Notes under the pieces: generated by a model
Seen by the model: the letters and a program-made list of their open reading frames with translations, nothing else
Databases searched by the model: none
Told to the model about the DNA's origin: nothing
Assembly: GCA_027257055.1 (NCBI GenBank)
Contig: JAPVLO010000206.1
Coordinates: 434,001-498,000, forward strand
DNA from: Cephalopachus bancanus
Taxonomy: Eukaryota; Chordata; Mammalia; Primates; Tarsiidae
Direction of reading: 5' to 3'
Length of the DNA: 64,000 bases
Program-made: the position numbers and the translations under genes
Shown: in pieces, positions 23,116 through 34,965 of the stretch
Numbering within the stretch: the first letter of the stretch is position 1
Layout: every line of letters starts with the position of its first letter

Positions 23116-23578
23116 TGTTAGGCAGAATAATGGCCTTCTAAATATACCGACCCCGAAGCACTGGAATCTGTTAATGTTACTTTATAAGGCAATGGATCTT
23201 TGCAGATGTGATTAAGGATCTTGAGATGGAGAGACATTCCTAGATAATCTGGTGGGCCCTAAACACAATCACATGTATCTTTGCAAGAGGAATGCAGAGG
23301 AAGATTTTACACTCACTGCCCCCACCCCACACACACTCACAGAGGTGGGGAGGCACAGTGGCAAACATTGGAGTGGTGCAGTCACAAATCAAGGAACGCT
23401 GGCAGTCGCTAAGAAGCTGGAAGAGGCAAGAAAAATGTCTCCCCTGACACCTTGATTTGGGCCCAATGGAAATGATTTTAGACTTCTACCTTCCAGATCT
23501 GTGGAAGAATAAATTTCTATTGTTTTAAGCCACAAAGCTGGTGGTAATTTGTTACAGCAGCCACAGGAAACTAACACA
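23116..23578 (+). mobile_element. MaLR-type solo LTR inside a MIR
   Basis: The element starts TGTTAGGCAGAATAATGG and ends AACTAACACA, giving TG...CA ends, with MaLR features in order: GACCCCGAAGCACTGG, TTGCAGATGTGATTAAGG, TGACACCTTGATTTGGGCCC, GAATAAATTTCTATTG and AGCCACAAAGCTG. It has no internal proviral sequence. A matching 5-base flank is not clear. MIR sequence on both sides shows it was inserted into a MIR. Confidence 0.85.
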
Positions 23579-23579
23579 A

Positions 23580-23660
23580 TAATTGGAAGTGGTTCAACCA
23601 GGGCTCATACTCAGGTCCTCTGATTTAAATCACAAACATGTGTCCCTAGCCTATGGTCAG
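23580..23660 (-). mobile_element. MIR, right half
   Basis: GTGGTTCAACCAGGGCTC, ATACTCAGGTCCTCTG continues the antisense MIR from 23115 after the LTR is removed. Confidence 0.7.
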
Positions 23661-23799
23661 AACATGACCTGGTTCCTGGCCATGAGTAGGAGCTTTTGGA
23701 AGCTAATCTGCCTTTCAGCCTTTTTAGAGTGGGTAGAGTGCTAACACCGTCACATTTCCCCTTTAATATTGAGCATGTCTTTATTTAACATGTCCAGTC

Positions 23800-23940
23800 C
23801 TAAATGAAGCACTTTATGTGTACTACATTTTTTAATACTCATCACTTTAGAATTAGATGCAATTGCTTTATTCATTCCATATGAAAAAAGAATATGAAGG
23901 GACAGAGAGGTTATATTACTCACAGTAGCTTACACATACT
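23800..23940 (-). mobile_element. MIR fragment
   Basis: AATGAAGCACTTTATGTG, AATACTCATCACTTTAG and GGGACAGAGAGGTTATATTAC resemble antisense MIR at high divergence. Confidence 0.5.
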
Positions 23941-24125
23941 TTAGTATATTATTTGCATATCTGACAACAAATATGGCAAGATAACATTTTAAAAGTTTGA
24001 ATGTATTCAATCTCCCTCTCGAATCAACCCCCGACTCCTTGGAATTTCTTTCTGTTTCCCACAAATTGTCTCCCTCAACTCAGGCAAGACATTATGAACC
24101 ACCCATTGTCTTAGAAATATTAAAA

Positions 24126-24418
24126 CAGCCAGGCTCGGTGGCTCAGCCTGTAATCCCATGCCTTTGGGAGGCTGAGGTGAGTGAATTGCCTGAGCCCGCG
24201 GGTTCGAAACCCGCCTGGGCAGTGAGACCTCATCTCTACAATAAATCAAAAAATCAGCTGGGCGTGGTGGCGCATGCCTGTAATTCTGGCTACTCGGAAG
24301 GCTGAGGCGGAAGGATTGCCGAAGCCCAGCAGGCCGAGGCTGCGGTGGCCGGGAGCGGCCACTGCACTCCAGTCTGGGTGACAGAGTGAGACTCCAACTC
24401 AAAAAAAAAAAAAAAAAA
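24126..24418 (+). mobile_element. Young Alu with perfect 13-bp target-site duplication
   Basis: AGAAATATTAAAA occurs at 24113-24125 and 24419-24431. It has a pure A tail of about 19, A box TGGCTCAGCCTG, an intact T-arm-like hairpin at 24198-24214 (loop TTCGAAA), and GTGGCC-GGGAGC-GGCCAC at 24345-24362. One of the youngest copies here. Confidence 0.97.
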
Positions 24419-24431
24419 AGAAATATTAAAA

Positions 24432-26339
24432 AAGAGGGAAAGAGATGATGGAGTGAAATTATTTACTCACATTTGACAAGCTAAAGTGCAGGTACAAAAT
24501 GGTACAAATTTGGGGAAAAATAGGATCTTCAGTGAGCCCATGTCCATCAGTCCAGAAAACAATTTCATGGCTGAGAAGAAGGGAAAGGAGAGACCCCACA
24601 GACAGAAATGGAGGGCCACAACAGCCTGGGTGTCATCCAATGACTGACAAACAGTAGTACATCTCAACTGACCTTTGCTCAGATCCATTCAACCCATTTG
24701 ATGAGGACAATCACTTTCTCTTCCCCTTCAACGACTTGGGTCAACCATACAGGTAACCACAAACAACTGGAGGAGTGGGCAGGATCCTGACACCTGGAGA
24801 GATGGGGCAAGGGCCTAAGGAGAGCCCCTAGGACTGAGCTGAACCATTCTGTGGTCTCCCTTGAGCTTCCCTAACTTTTCTCTAACTCTTCTGCCTGCTA
24901 CCTCCATCATTATGGCAATCAGCTGCCAGCCCAAGTAGAACAAGAATACATCCAATGGTCCCAATGCACACTGTAAGCTGTGGAGAAGCCTGACTCGATT
25001 GGGTTTGTCTGTTGAAAATTCGACATGAAAGGTAACACTGATTTGTTGTTAGTGTCTTCTATATTTTTCACAATATTCAGAGATCTTTATATTCAGTCTG
25101 CTATTCCACGGTACACAATACTGTGGGACTTCTTGGGACACACAGCAGATATTTCTCTTTTAACTCATTCTTCTCAGATAAATGACTCATTAGCAAACCA
25201 ATCGCAGTCATGGAGCAATGCATATGTTAGCTGCACTTCCCTCTACCAATGACACAGGTCCCATCCATTTAACCTAGTACCAGGACTGGCAACAATTTAC
25301 AAGCTGAAAAGGGCAAAGCACCAATTGCAGTACATGAGACTTGGTCTGCCGGGTGAGGAGGAAATAGCAAGTATGACCTTTTAAACTTGAGCTAGCATGT
25401 AGGTCACCAGGATCCACTTAGTCAAAGACCTGTTCTGAACCACCTCAAAGGACTAACAGCATCTCCTACCATAAGCAGATCTTTTTTCAGTCTACCAAAC
25501 CAGACTCAAAACATTTATAGATTTATTTTTTAAATGTTAAACGTTTTCATTTAAAGGGGATATTTGGAGAATTCTAAAAAGACAGGAAATGGCATAATAT
25601 TACATGAGATGACAACATGATTGAGTTGCTGGGCTCTAAGTGGTCCTCTGATGAAAATGGCATGGTGTTTTTATCTCTTATTTAATGCCATCCCACGGAT
25701 ATCTCGATCAATTTTCTATTGTATATTACATTATATATCAGCCCCAGGTCACACACCAAATGGAATCCTATTTAAGTCACTGGCATTATAGGAGCCACTA
25801 GTCCCTTCCTGATGCCCACCCAAGGGGGATTTGCCCTGCCGTTGCCATGTCTCCTCATGATACATTCATGGAGCATTAAATGATTCCAATTCACAGGCAA
25901 GGCAAGGACACTAAAGTGACTCATCTCTGCCCTTTGGGACGCCACAGTTTGCAACACAAGGGAGTCATTGAAGTTTTAGTTCATCCGTGGGCGCGTCATC
26001 AAGCAGAAACCACAAGTAACACAGAGCAGAGTCAGTCCTCACATTATTATTTTGACTCCCTTCATCATGAGAAAATTACTGCTCCTTCTTTTAAAGACCT
26101 CCCAGCTAGCATATAAGCCCCTTCTATGGTTCCTAGGTTGGATCACCCTTGTGATTATTATCAGTATTTAATATTTACTAAGTACCCACATTGTGTGAGA
26201 TCATGAAGTAGATTGACGAGTATATTTGACAGAAATATTCCAAGTGTATTTAGCCATTGCCAGTGTTCTTCCAGAGCTGGTAATATCACAGAGAAGTGTG
26301 TACTTGACCTGACCTTTTGAGTATCAACTCCTTTAAGTA
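24432..26339. other. Repeat-poor unique sequence
   Basis: About 1.9 kb without a recognised transposon and without a convincing exon. Open frames at 25025-25252 and 25880-26116 show no domain. Confidence 0.45.
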
Positions 26340-27060
26340 AGTGTAAACAGAGCAGAAACGCTGCCACCGAGACCAAGTCAAAGCATGAGCAGCAGATGGG
26401 GCTTGAGAGCCAAGAATGAAAAACCCAGGCTGTGGCCAAACTCTGTAAATCATTATTGACCGAGCTCCATGCCGTCTTAATGGCTTTTAGTACCTCTTGG
26501 TTCCAATTCGAAGTGCATATTAAAGCAAGCAGCACTGCAAAGACCAGAGGGGCTAGAATAGTAAACTACCCATAGCTTAGTAATCATTACGCATTAATTA
26601 TTCAGAAGCTGGAGCTCCACTTTGCAAACATTAAAACCAGTGACAGCAAAGAAATATGCCTCCTGTTTGGAGGATGGAAAGAAGTAGTGCTATTTGGGGT
26701 TGATGCTGGCACGATATTTAGCAGAGCATGACAGCTTTAGTAGATAAATAACGTGATGTAGTATCATGCAAACTGTTAGCAATGTATTGGAAGACTCAAG
26801 TATTCCCCGTGGGGCATTTACATTGGATTTGCTATGATTGCAATATCTGCACAGTGATGCATTACGTGTTTTATTCTCTTTATTATATGTTTTCATTACT
26901 TTGTGTGTTAGAATGCAATAAAGAAAGCTGAAGCAATAAAGCCTGATTGATAATAATAATTCTGCAAAGATGCAACTTCCTTTCTAAAGCAGTTCCAGAG
27001 TAAGAGGAACCAATAGCATCTGGTCATCTGTTTTTATTGTTAAGATGTTGTCCTCCTTTC
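26340..27060. promoter_or_regulatory. Candidate conserved non-coding element
   Basis: Repeat-free and without a coding frame, but rich in homeodomain-like TAAT cores and octamer-like pieces. TAATCATTACGCATTAATTATTC at 26581 packs several TAAT/ATTA cores into about 23 bases; ATGCAAACTG, GTGATGCATTACG and two AATAAAG boxes follow. This base pattern is typical of developmental enhancers. The call is inference from composition alone; it could be ordinary AT-rich intergenic DNA. Confidence 0.35.
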
Positions 27061-28369
27061 TGATAAAGGAATGGAAATTGGTTTGGAAACAGCTTTGGGT
27101 GACAGCTGGCACTGCATGGTAAAGGAGGAGAAAGGTAGGGGACAATATGTTCCATTTAAAATGCTGAATCCTGCATGTGGTTCAACTCTCTGCTTCTCTC
27201 TTTCATATTCTACAACTCAAATATTAGATGTTTTCTTTTAAAGAAAAAAATCATTTTTTCAGATCCATAATGTTTGGGCTCTAGTTCTGACAGCCTATCC
27301 TACCTTCTCAAGTGTGTTTAAGCCTCTTTCCAAGGGTTTCTTTTTCAACTTAGATCCTTGAAATTAGGAACTTAACACGTGTGTGCATGTTGGGTAGAAT
27401 TAGAGAGGGCGATGTAAGTTAAAAATGAGCTTCAGACAGGGCTGAGCATGTACGATGAGCTGGTAAGAGTCTCCAAGGACTAGATTTTTCACAGTAGTTT
27501 TCTTTGGGGCACATAGTTTATTCACAGGCATTCAGGGCAGTGATTGGACAGGAAACACAGCCTAGTGTTTCTCTGGGGTGTTGGAGAAAGGGGATGCATA
27601 CAGAAATGGAAGAAAATGGTTTCACAAGAGACTTTGGAAAGCAAAGGAGACCCAGGGGAGTATGAGTGTTGCTTAGGTGGAAAAAAAAAATACAACCTAG
27701 AGTCTGGGCAAGCAGCATCCTCCCCACTTCTAAGCCAAGCGCAGAAGGGCTCCATTCAGGTCAGGATACCTGGGAATACACTTCCAGTGAGGGTTTGTGG
27801 CTGTGGATCACGGAGAGAGAGTACTTCATCCTGGCTGTGGATATCAGTGTCTACAGAAAGGCCACCAGCCTTGGAGACATGGAGGGGTGTAGTCTAAATG
27901 ATTCCAAAAGCAACACACATCAACCATCAATACCACACAGCAAAGCAGGCCTGAGAGCACCTGCAAGACACCTCTCATGACATCCAAGAAACACTTGGGG
28001 AGAAATCTGCTGGGAACTGAGGCCTTGTATTACGTCGGTGTGGGCATGAGTCAGTGAAATTTGGGTTATACACATTAAGTGGTTTTATTTGTACGCACAA
28101 ACAGATGAGACTTTGAGGAAACTTAGGTTATGTGTGAAATAAAGAAAAATTTCCATTTGTGATTGTGAAAGACAGGCAGTCATTCTCAGGATATAATTTT
28201 CTAAAAGGCTAAAACAATATAAACAACCCTCAGTTAAACACATTAATGGAGCAGAGCAATGGTATATTCAGGTCAGGCCAGTGAGTCATCACATGTCAGG
28301 AGTCATTTGCAGAGTATGACATAAAGAATAGAGGTGCTTAAGATGACAGTGAATTTGTAAGACAGCACT
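27061..28369. other. Unique sequence, no gene seen
   Basis: No transposon is recognised. Overlapping frames at 27518-27980 on both strands have no recognised domain and no obvious splice context. Confidence 0.4.
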
Positions 28370-28545
28370 TATGAAATACTGGCCACATGAGACTCAACTA
28401 AAAAGCTTGTTGAAATGTAGATTGAGGCATCCCCTCCCCAGAGGTCCTGACACAGTCAACTCAGATATTTTACTAGGCCCCCTTCCCCAAGATAATCTTG
28501 ATAGAAGTGATCTTCAAACCACTCTTAGATAAACACCATCATAAA
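28370..28545 (+). mobile_element. MER5-like hAT transposon remnant
   Basis: AAAGCTTGTTGAAATGTAGATT, CCCTCCCCAGAGGTCCTGAC, CAACTCAGATATTTTACTAGG and TCTTCAAACCACTC follow the MER5A order. The left terminal inverted repeat is degraded. Confidence 0.6.
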
Positions 28546-29064
28546 AGTATCTGTCAGGGACACCTGCCCCTGCATTGCCAACCTCGACGCTAGACAATTG
28601 TCAAGGGAATCACCCATGGAGGCTGTGCCCAGAAGACATAGAATACTGTATAGGTAGAGAGTGAGGAGAGGAAGATAGCATGGGATGACGTGACCAGACT
28701 CAGGGTCAGAAAATAGGAAGTCAAGAGAAGCAGAGGGATGAAGAGTATGGGACACAGCCATGGGCAAATAGGGGTGTGGGGTCATGACTTTTACACGACA
28801 ATGATGCCCTTGGCCTGATGTCAGAAGGCTCCATGTGATGAAAAGTTCTTAAGTGGTAATTATACTTAATCATTTATTTCAAGTGTTTTTGTTGTCATTA
28901 TGTGTGATAGTTGTGATTTCAAGGATGCCCTATTGACTTATTGAATACGTCTTTCTTAACTAGTGGAATTGTTTGCTGATGAATTGTAGGTGTTAGTTTA
29001 AAGGTCTAGATTTTGAGAAGCTCTCTATTTCTTCACAAATATCATTCCTCAGAAGTAACTTTGC
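28546..29064. other. Unique sequence, no gene seen
   Basis: No recognised repeat or exon. Confidence 0.4.
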
Positions 29065-29310
29065 ACTAGTATGGTAGAAAGAACATGTACTTTGGAGCAG
29101 AAATACTAAAATTCATATTCTAACTATACTCGCAAACTAGGTGATATTGTACAAGTTATGTGACCTCAGGACATCAGTTCTCTAAAATGAGAGTAATTGT
29201 ACCTAGCTTGCATGTCTTTTGTGTGGATTAAATAAAATATACCCAAGGTACTCCTCATAGTGCTTGGGATTTAAAAGGTATTGAATAAATGACTACTGTT
29301 ACTATTATTA
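29065..29310 (+). mobile_element. MIR
   Basis: GGTAGAAAGAACATGTACTTTGG, ACAAGTTATGTGACC, TCAGTTCTCTAAAATGAGAG and ATAGTGCTTGGGATTTAAAAGG follow the sense MIR consensus to its 3' end. Confidence 0.75.
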
Positions 29311-29984
29311 TCAGACTAGTGTATAGTTGTGAATAACTCATCTTTCTAAAATTGTGGTTAATAGATTATTATACTTTTCCAGACTTTAAGTTAAAACTGA
29401 ACTTAATCCTCAGCATAAATATTTATTTTTATTTCTGTTATATTTCAAAAGGATATATGATTAGTATAAGTTTTACAGTATCAACACTTAAGGGAAAAAA
29501 TTTTTTTATGTATTTGATTTAACGTTGGTTTTCCTAGACTTAAGCAGAATGTATCCTGTATACTGATAATCCTTGATTTACATATATCTATTTTCTGTGC
29601 ATCTCCTAGATAACAGATGCTCACTTGAGAATGGCAGACCAAGAGAGACCACCCTGGAGTCATAGAAGCCATTCCCCTTCCCCCAGTCTTTCTTGTTGTC
29701 TTTTCTTAGTACTATTCCTCTTTACTTTCTCCATGATTGGCTTGAGTCTAACACCCATTTCCAGGAATCTTATCCTTTTCCACCCCATATCTATTTAAGA
29801 GCAAAATATGAAGTGATGAAAGCAAAGGTAGTAAACAGGAAGGGGAAAGTAACCCTACGGGGTTACTCTGTGTGGGATTTCCCCGTATTGGAACGTCTCA
29901 TAGTTTATGGATTACTAGCATATTGGCAAGTGCCATAAAATGATGAATTTTATAAAGTGCTTTGAGTACTCAGAGAAGAGAGCA
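29311..29984. other. Unique sequence, no gene seen
   Basis: No recognised repeat or exon. Confidence 0.4.
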
Positions 29985-30200
29985 CCAATGGGAGGCAAGT
30001 TCCGGGCAACTTCAAAGAGGATGTGATTTTTGATCTGGGTCTTGAGATTTTAAAGGTGGGGGGAGAGTCAAGAGTAGTGCAGGCAGTGAGAATAGCATGT
30101 GCAAAGAAAAGAAGAGCAAGTAGCACGTTGTGGTTAAAACTGTGCGTGTATGTATGTGTGTGCTTGTTTGGAGGTAGTGATGGAGGATTGAAGACGAAAC
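29985..30200 (-). mobile_element. L2 fragment, antisense
   Basis: AAAGAGGATGTGATTTTTGATC, TGGGTCTTGAGATTTTAAAGG, GTGCAGGCAGTGAGAATAGC and ATGTGCAAAG follow the antisense L2 internal consensus. Confidence 0.6.
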
Positions 30201-30556
30201 CAGTTTGGAATTGGGCAAGGAATAATTTTTAATTCAAACTGTAAAGTTAGTACTTTAACCACAAGATTCAAATGTCTTTTAAAAATTTTTCCACTGGCAA
30301 TATGTGTATAAATAGAATAGAAGTAAGGAGATCAACTAGCTAAAAGACTACTGCAACAATTTTGCCTACTGGCAAAAATTTCACATAGCACCCCACTTCC
30401 TATGCTAACACAAAGTAGAGGTGGTCTTACAGCAGAATAAAAAGGACACCAACCATAACTTAGATTATCAGCAACTCAAAGTGAAATTCAACTTCGTTTA
30501 TGCCTAGTCAAATTTTATTTAAGGCCTAGAATTATATTTTTGACAATTTTAAAGGC
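30201..30556. other. Unique sequence
   Basis: No recognised repeat or exon. Confidence 0.4.
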
Positions 30557-30570
30557 TTTTTACTTTAAAA

Positions 30571-31340
30571 AAATTTTATTTTAAAGATGTAGGGTATAAT
30601 TCAGGGTTAGGTATACAAATGGTCATTGTACAGTAAAGTTTGTGCCTCACTTTGATCCTCACTTCACCTGTTTGAGACCAAGTACCCTTATTGATGAAGT
30701 GTGCTCCCCCAACCCCCGACAGTTTCCTACTACTGCCAATTCCTTTCTTATAATATTTGATAATTGTTCAGGGTCCATTTATGAGTGAGAACATTGTTAC
30801 TCAGTTCATTGTTTCTGTGATAGATCACTGAGAATTATAGACTCTAAATCCATCCAAGTTGCTGAGTTCATAATTGTGTCCTTCTTTATGGCCGCATATT
30901 AGTCCATCGTGTATATGTACCACATTTTTTTAATCCAGTCCACTTTCAGTGGGCAGCACGGTTGGTTCCATGTTTTTGCTATTGTGAGTAATGCTGCAAT
31001 AAACATGCATGTGCAGGTATCTTTTTCAGAGAGTGATTTGAGTTCCTGGAGGTATATTCCCAAAATGGGGATTGCTGGGTCATATGGCAGGTCGATTTTT
31101 AGGCCTTTTAGGAATCACCACACTGTTTTCCACAGAGATTGTACTGGTTTACAATCCCAGCAACAGTGTAGAAGTGTTTCATTTTCCCCACATCCTCTCC
31201 AGCATCTGTTGTTTTCTAAGTTAGTGATGATGGCCATCCTGACTGGAGTTAGGGGGTATCTCCCTGTGGCTTTAATTTGCATTTCTTTGATGATTAGTGA
31301 GGCTAAACATTTTTTCATGTATCTGTTAGCTGCTCATATG
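30571..31340 (-). mobile_element. L1 3' end, antisense, part of a rearranged locus
   Basis: L1 3' UTR and ORF2 C-terminus in antisense, ending at CTGCTCATATG (31330-31340). The same L1 position, CATATGAGCAG, is where the sense fragment at 33346 stops. The flanking TTTTTACTTTAAAA at 30557 resembles TTTTTACTTGTAAAA at 33348. Confidence 0.9.
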
Positions 31341-31378
31341 ACACAAAGAAATGGAAAAATATTACATGCTCATAATAG
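31341..31378 (+). mobile_element. Short sense L1 patch
   Basis: ACACAAAGAAATGGAAAAAT followed by ATTACATGCTCATAATAG is the L1 ORF2 segment that also occurs, in full context, near 32497-32535. It abuts the antisense L1 without any spacer. Confidence 0.75.
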
Positions 31379-31413
31379 TAATCTATAAGATCATATAGTA
31401 ATCTATAAGATCT
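31374..31413. repeat. Tandem repeat, about 20-bp unit, two copies
   Basis: ATAGTAATCTATAAGATC occurs twice in a row at the rearrangement edge. Confidence 0.85.
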
Positions 31414-32046
31414 TCTGAATGAAATTACTATCTAAAATATATCAGTACCAACACTAAGAATGTTCCTAAAGCAAATCCCAATAAAAATTAAAATTGTTTT
31501 ACATTTCAAGAAGGTTGTCATAGCCAAGTAACTTCAAAACACCTTTGTGAAAGAGAAAACACATTTAGCAATTTGCTTTGAAAAGCAAGCAAAGAATGGA
31601 TAGAGACCCTGAGGCTGCCTCTGTGATTAAATGCCTCAGCTCACAGCCTTATTTTATCCAAAGCACATACTTTATTGAGCTGTAGCTTTATTGGCCCCTT
31701 TAAGGAACCACATATATAGAAGAATAGTACATCAAGCTTAAATTTCAGAGAATTCAGCAATATAAGAAATAGACTTAAAGCTGAATGGAATTAATTTTTT
31801 AAAAATCACAGTTTGGACACTGCTGAATTTCTTTATATTATTTTCTGCATCCCTAAAATAATAGTAATAGCAGCAGTACTAGCACAGCATTTAGTGCTTA
31901 CTTTGAACAGGCCCTATACATTCTCATTCATCTTCAGATTTCCTTTGCTTTGTGTTTAAACATTTCAAATGAAGGTTTTTTCCAATGTATTTGACTCAGG
32001 CAAAGAATGGAAAGAGACCCTAAGGCTGCCTCAATGAATTACATGT
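31414..32046. other. Unique sequence with a 45-bp dispersed duplication
   Basis: GCAAAGAATGGATAGAGACC...GGCTGCCT at 31589-31633 recurs, slightly changed, at 32000-32045. No gene is seen. Confidence 0.7.
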
Positions 32047-32250
32047 TGTAATCTATTTAATTCTCACACCCCTGTAAGTTAGGCATCATTGTTACCTGCC
32101 AGTTTACAGATGAGGAAAATAAGCACATAGAGATTAAATAACTTTCTCAAGAACATAAAGCTAATAAATCAGTGGTGGACATAAGAATGAACTCAGGCAG
32201 TCTAGTTTCCAAGTTTATACTTTGAACAACTGCATTATCCTGCGTCTCAA
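32047..32250 (-). mobile_element. MIR, antisense
   Basis: TTAATTCTCACACCCCTGTAAG, CCAGTTTACAGATGAGG and TTTCTCAAGAACATAAAGC are antisense MIR. This ancient element lies between the two opposed L1 pieces, so the DNA between them is old host sequence. Confidence 0.82.
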
Positions 32251-32291
32251 TTATAGGTGAGTCTAATTATGGTCCAGTATTAGGATTCAAA

Positions 32292-32672
32292 ATGCAGGGA
32301 ATAGTTTTGTCAGAGCTCTTAAGAGCTGGCCCTTGCATTCCTATACATGAACAACAAGCAGGCAGAGAACCAAATAAAAAGCACAATCTCATTCACAATA
32401 GCCACAAAAAAATGAAATACCGCGGCATCTTCCTAACCAGAGAAGTGAAAGTCCTTTACAATGAAAACTACAAAACACTATTCAGAGAAATTCAAGACAC
32501 AAATAAATGGAAAAAATATTTCATGCTCACGAATGGAAGAATCAACACTGTTAAGATGTACATTCTACCAAAGACAATCTACAGATTTAACGCAATACCC
32601 ATTAAATTACCATCATCATTCTTCTCAGACCTGGAAATGACAATAGAGAAATTCATATGGAAACATAAATGA
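32292..32672 (+). pseudogene. L1 ORF2 thumb-region remnant
   Basis: 126 residues; from about residue 25 they match L1 ORF2 just after the reverse-transcriptase core: [20 protein letters not shown], then [20 protein letters not shown], then [20 protein letters not shown] and [16 protein letters not shown]. The upstream catalytic core is absent and the frame stops at 32672. Not functional. Confidence 0.88.
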
Positions 32673-33346
32673 CCACGAATAGCCGAAACAATTAGCAAAA
32701 GAAACAAAGCAGGAAGGTATCGCACTTTCAGACTTCAAACTTTACTGTAAGACTACAGTAATCCAAACAGCCTGGTATAGGTACAAGAACAGGCATATGG
32801 CCAAGGGAACAGGATAGAGATTGAGGAGGCAAAGCATCAATTTCTCAACCAATTCATTTTTGACAAAGCCTCCAACAACCACTGGGGAGAGGAGAACCTA
32901 TTTAGTAAATGATGCTGGGAAAACTAGCTGATGATATGCAGAAGATTGAAACAGGATCCCTACCTATCATCATACACAAAAATCAACTCTAAATGGATCA
33001 AAGACCTACATGTAAAACTTCGAACTATAAGAAGCTTAGAAAATACAGGAGACACCCTTATGGAAATTTGAACTGCCATTCAAATGCCCAAGCGTAAGAG
33101 ATAAGACAGACAAGTGGGACCCCATCAAACTAAAAAGCTTCTGCAAAGCAAAGGAAACCATCAAGAGACTGGGGAGACAGCCCACAGACTGGGAAAAAAT
33201 ATTTGCCAACTATATATCTGACAAAGGCCTAACATCCAGGGTCAAAAAGGAGCTCAAATGTGCCAAAAGGAAAAAATGAAACAGCGCTATTACAAAGTGG
33301 GCAAAAGATATGAATAGACACTCCTCAAAAGAAGACATATGAGCAG
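32333..33346 (+). mobile_element. L1 ORF2 fragment without 3' end
   Basis: Sense L1 from the region after the RT core (TATACATGAACAACAAGCAGG) to CATATGAGCAG, with no 3' UTR or A tail. It ends exactly where the antisense piece at 31340 begins in L1 coordinates. Confidence 0.92.
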
Positions 33347-33362
33347 GTTTTTACTTGTAAAA

Positions 33363-34309
33363 TGAATGTTTCAGATTTGCAGCTTACTCTATCAAAAATA
33401 TTAGTCACCTAGACTTGCAAAAACTAGATTGAATGTGACTGTCATGGTATATTCAAGCTACTTTGACCTCTTTTCAGAAGATTCATATCACCACGAAGGG
33501 CCAACAGTTTGGACAAAGGGCCATGACACTGGGTCTAGAAAGCTGCTACTGTGACCTAAAAAAGAAATGATTATTTCAAAGTTACATAAAACCAGGCTTT
33601 TTGCACTTAAAAATTCCTAATTATCCCAGACAGCTGCCATTCCTTTCCTTCCCTTAAATTACATGATGTCTATAATTATGGACAAAAAATGATCAAAGTT
33701 TCATTTAACCAACCAATTTAATCAAGTTTCATTTGATTCTCCTCAAATCCTAAGCTAATTACCAAAACTAGCCTCGTTGGTGTTGTTGTGAAATTCCGAA
33801 GAAAGTCTTGCCAAGTGAATTATTGAACAATAAAACTATACTTCAACAGAGAGAAATTCTGCTCTTTGATCTCCTTTGTGAATCATTGAAAATGAGTTGG
33901 TTTTAGGTCTTCACATTGTCAAACTTGTTCAATGATATTCTTCCTATCTTTCTACTTATCAAGAAAACTGACAAAATTGTCACTAATGTCTATTCCAAAT
34001 TATAATTTTATGAGACTTTCATTTCCTCTTGGGTGAAATACCATGACCCATTAAAAAAAAAAAAAAAAGGCTCTGTGTTTAAATGTCACTTATATTGTAG
34101 CAAACATCATCACCTTCTAGCAAGTAAATCTCATCAGAGAAACAAGAACAAAGCAAGATGTGATTCATTGTCAAAACTCTATTCAGTGCCCATTTAAAGA
34201 TAATAAAAGTTTTGAGCTTGGCCCTCCTTACTGGCTTCTCCTGAAGCCTTTGATCTTTTCTGTCATCTTCAGTTTCACGGTAGATAATTAAATCTCTCTA
34301 TCCTGAAGA
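33363..34309. other. Unique sequence, no gene seen
   Basis: No recognised repeat or exon; includes a 16-base A run near 34053. Confidence 0.4.
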
Positions 34310-34445
34310 CAGTGTGGAAGCATGAAAGGATAGCGAACTAGGAGTCCAATTCCAGAAGATCTGGGCTCCAATCTAGTCTTTGCCACAGAATAGCTGGATA
34401 ATTAATGACTCTAGCTCAGTTTCCTCCAGTGTAAAAAGGAAGGCA
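34310..34445 (+). mobile_element. MIR
   Basis: GGAGTCCAATTCCAGAAG, GGGCTCCAATCTAGTC, TTTGCCACAGAATAGCTGG and TCAGTTTCCTCCAGTG follow sense MIR order. Confidence 0.7.
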
Positions 34446-34579
34446 AAAATAACCTACTACCAATGGTGTGTGTGTGTCTGTATATGTGTATTAAACACTG
34501 TTCAGAAAACAACTTGATAATTTCCAGTTACCTTAAAAAAAAAAAAAGTTCAAACTTCTTGTTGTACAAAAGGAGTCCA

Positions 34580-34626
34580 GTAAAAAAAAAAAAGAAAAAA
34601 AAAGAAGAAAAGAAAAGAAAAAAAGA
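34580..34626. repeat. A-rich (AAAAG)n tract
   Basis: A purine-only run of A with interspersed G just upstream of the Alu at 34642. Confidence 0.9.
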
Positions 34627-34641
34627 ATGAAGAAATCACAA

Positions 34642-34965
34642 GACTGGGCATGGTGGCTCATGCCTGCAATCCCAGCACATTGGAAGGCTTTGAAGCAAGA
34701 GGATTACTTGAGCTCAGGAATTCAAGACTAGCCTGGGCAACATGGCAAAACCTCATCTCTACAAGTTTTTAAAAATGTAGTCAGGCATGGCGGTATGTGC
34801 CTGTAGTCCCAGTTATTTGGGAGACTGAGGCAGAAGGATTGCCTGAGCCCAGGAGTTCAAGGCTGCAGTGAGCTATAATGGTGTCACTCACTCCAGCCTG
34901 GATGACAGAGTGAGACACCAACTCAAAAATAAAAATAAATAAAAAGAAAATTACAAAAGAAAATT
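34642..34965 (+). mobile_element. Older dimeric Alu
   Basis: A full dimer with CATGCC at the A box and GAATTCAAGACTAGCC at the B box, and an A-rich AAATAAA-type tail. An old lineage with few CpGs. Confidence 0.9.

Noticed and set aside
30909..31388. A 159-residue plus-strand frame
   Set aside because: It is the antisense strand of L1 ORF2 C-terminus, a recurrent artefact also seen at 20964-21501 and 43703-44340.
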